Source: Mastigias papua
Taxonomy: Eukaryota; Cnidaria; Scyphozoa; Rhizostomeae; Mastigiidae
DNA: 64,000 bases
Direction of reading: 5' to 3'
NCBI GenBank assembly: GCA_964019165.1
Contig: OZ025269.1
Span: forward strand, 7,850,669-7,914,668
In this document: positions 62,846-64,000 of the stretch, one piece after another
Numbering within the stretch: position 1 is the first letter of the stretch
Layout: the number at the start of each line of letters is the position of its first letter
The notes under the pieces: model-generated
Database searches by the model: none
Told to the model about the DNA's origin: nothing
Seen by the model: only the letters and a program-made list of their open reading frames with translations
Position numbers and translations under genes: made by a program

Positions 62846-63487
62846 ATCTATCTTATGTTCCTTTCCTGCAGAACATGTTACCTGAAATTGTTATTTTAAA
62901 AAATTGATTTGCCAATTTAATATCGCAGAGCACAACCGTGATATATTGCCATTGAATTACCAATCAATCTATAGTTGGAGAAGTTGCTATTATTTTGTTT
63001 GTACTATTAAGGTAGTATAATATTGCATATTTTTCAAAAATAGAGCATGTTACTACATTTTTAGAACTCTATTCTCATTTTCCTTGCACTTGAAGAAAAT
63101 TATATCATACCTGAGGAAAGCATACCAGCGGAAAAACTAAAAATCACTAAATCACTTTTATTTCCTTTTCAAAATAGACATCTCCGCTACATGATAGAGC
63201 CCCTTTTTATTTATTTTTGCGAAATATGAGCAACTTAATCACTAATGAAACCATTATCAAATTAGAAGAAAAAGTATACAAGAATACTTTCAAGTTTTGC
63301 TCATTCAATGGCTTATGAGACAGCCTATGAAACAGCATAAGAATTTATGCAAATATTTTCTCTTATATATTTTCTCAAATATTAAGGTCTGGCTTTTCAT
63401 ATCGGGTAATAAAGCGTAGTAAAGCAATGAAGATGAAATGCGTTAGTTAGTATTTTTCAGAAAGTATACTTTCAGTTCTAGCACAAT

Positions 63488-63580
63488 TTAGTACATGCCC
63501 CATTGCCACTCAATAACACCTTCATTAAGAAAGTAATCCTTCAGTATTTCTCTAACTTGCTTATCATCTGATGTAGTAGT
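63488..63580 (-). pseudogene. Last 30 codons of a Harbinger transposase
   Basis: The minus strand reads TTTSDDKQVREILKDYF, LNEGVIEWQWGMY and a stop, aligned with the end of the 13-kb transposase (AKQIRDTFKDYFSNEGAIPWQW). The remainder of the gene is deleted at about 63582. Confidence 0.85.
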
Positions 63581-63582
63581 GT

Positions 63583-63943
63583 GGCCACTTTATAGGGCCT
63601 GCAATAAATTTGCCTTTTCACTGCTCATTTGCTCACTCTATGACAGACTCTGGCATAGAAGAGGCAACACCAGACGTTGTCATATTAGAAGAGGATTCTG
63701 AAAATGATGACTTGATCAGCATCGAGTGAATTTTTCTAAATTAAACTCTTGGTAAAGTAAAATATGTTTGAGATTGTTTGTTTAAGATTGTGGACAATTT
63801 AGTTTGAAATTTTTTATTCTCTTTTTCCTTTTTAATACTTTCTAATAAACGCCCCCTCGAATAATGGCCCCATCGATTAGGCGCCCCAAAAAGGTACCAG
63901 AATTAATAAACGCCTCGGGGCGTTTAATCGAGGAAATACGGTA
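63583..63943 (+). mobile_element. 3' end of a pogo-like DNA transposon
   Basis: Ends with the inverted-repeat sequence TTAATCGAGGAAATACGGTA at 63924-63943, the TA being the likely target site; its reverse complement starts TACCGTA, as do the ends of 37122-37928. Just inside is a perfect hairpin (TAAACGCC ... GGCGTTTA, 63908-63927) and GCGCC-rich repeats. A short acidic coding end lies at 63640-63729. The left part is missing, cut by the junction with the Harbinger relic. Confidence 0.6.
63640..63729 (+). CDS. Acidic C-terminal coding end, probably of a pogo-like transposase
   Basis: A 29-codon frame ends EEATPDVVILEEDSENDDL plus four residues and a stop. Short acidic tails are usual in pogo/Tigger-type transposases. 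A pyrimidine-rich tract before TATGACAG (63640-63647) would make a good splice acceptor, so this may be only the last exon, starting at 63648. The VVIL followed by acidic residues also looks like a SUMO-interaction motif, which is inference. Confidence 0.4.
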   Translation: MTDSGIEEATPDVVILEEDSENDDLISIE

Positions 63944-64000
63944 AAGAACGACATCACCTGTTGTTTAACAATGGCTTTAGAAAGAATCTCTTTCTCTCTT

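Larger units (their letters stand above)
62164..63582. mobile_element. Truncated Harbinger relic carrying parts of both genes
   Basis: It holds a Myb/SANT-like ORF on plus (62164-62845) and the last codons of a transposase on minus (63488-63580), converging as in the complete element at 13132-16221. The Myb trihelix start and most of the transposase are missing, and no terminal inverted repeats or TAA duplications are visible at the edges, so both ends were lost. It abuts the CR1-type LINE on the left and the pogo-like tail on the right. Confidence 0.85.

Overview
Eukaryotic (animal) nuclear DNA, AT-rich and crowded with transposons. The three host genes I can support are all spread over spliceosomal exons: the 3' end of a mitochondrial pyruvate carboxylase (PC) gene on +, a type II membrane collagen-like gene on -, and, head-to-head with the latter, the first three exons of a probable RPAP1 gene on +. 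The short Gly-X-Y membrane collagen, R2-like, CR1/Jockey-like and RTE-like LINEs, Mag-type Ty3/gypsy elements, Harbinger and pogo-like DNA transposons, and repeats carrying hammerhead ribozymes together suggest an early-branching marine invertebrate. A cnidarian is my first guess and a sponge the second; this is inference, because no marker gene fixes the species.

Layout. 1-13 kb is a graveyard of nested retroelements: R2-like LINE pieces (all -), a CR1-type fragment, a broken multicopy PIN-like gene, and an old Ty3/gypsy element (7249-11560) with a perfect 5-bp target duplication. 13.1-16.2 kb is a complete PIF/Harbinger element with TAA target duplications, terminal inverted repeats, a Myb/SANT-like ORF and an intact DDE transposase in convergent orientation. 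17.2-24.6 kb carries five PC exons; the last intron (4.1 kb) holds a TA microsatellite, a hammerhead repeat and a Harbinger-type MITE. 24.6-35.7 kb is mostly non-coding, with LINE fragments and a head-to-head pair of hammerhead repeats. 35.7-41.9 kb is the membrane collagen gene, with a pogo-like MITE in its intron. 42.35-46.6 kb is the RPAP1-like gene. 47.7-50.1 kb is a dead RTE-like LINE. 51.1-55.8 kb is a very young Ty3/gypsy insertion whose two LTRs look identical. 57-64 kb holds another hammerhead repeat, a CR1-type LINE interrupted by a second LINE tail, a Harbinger relic with parts of both of its genes, and the 3' end of a pogo-like transposon.

The most notable non-obvious signal is a dispersed repeat of about 0.35-0.6 kb, seen four times (one is a head-to-head pair). 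Every copy ends in a minimal type I hammerhead ribozyme motif, and two of the five motifs have an intact catalytic core and perfect helix I. This resembles Penelope-like elements or retrozymes. Established family knowledge is used for domain names; gene boundaries come from reading splice sites and frames by eye.
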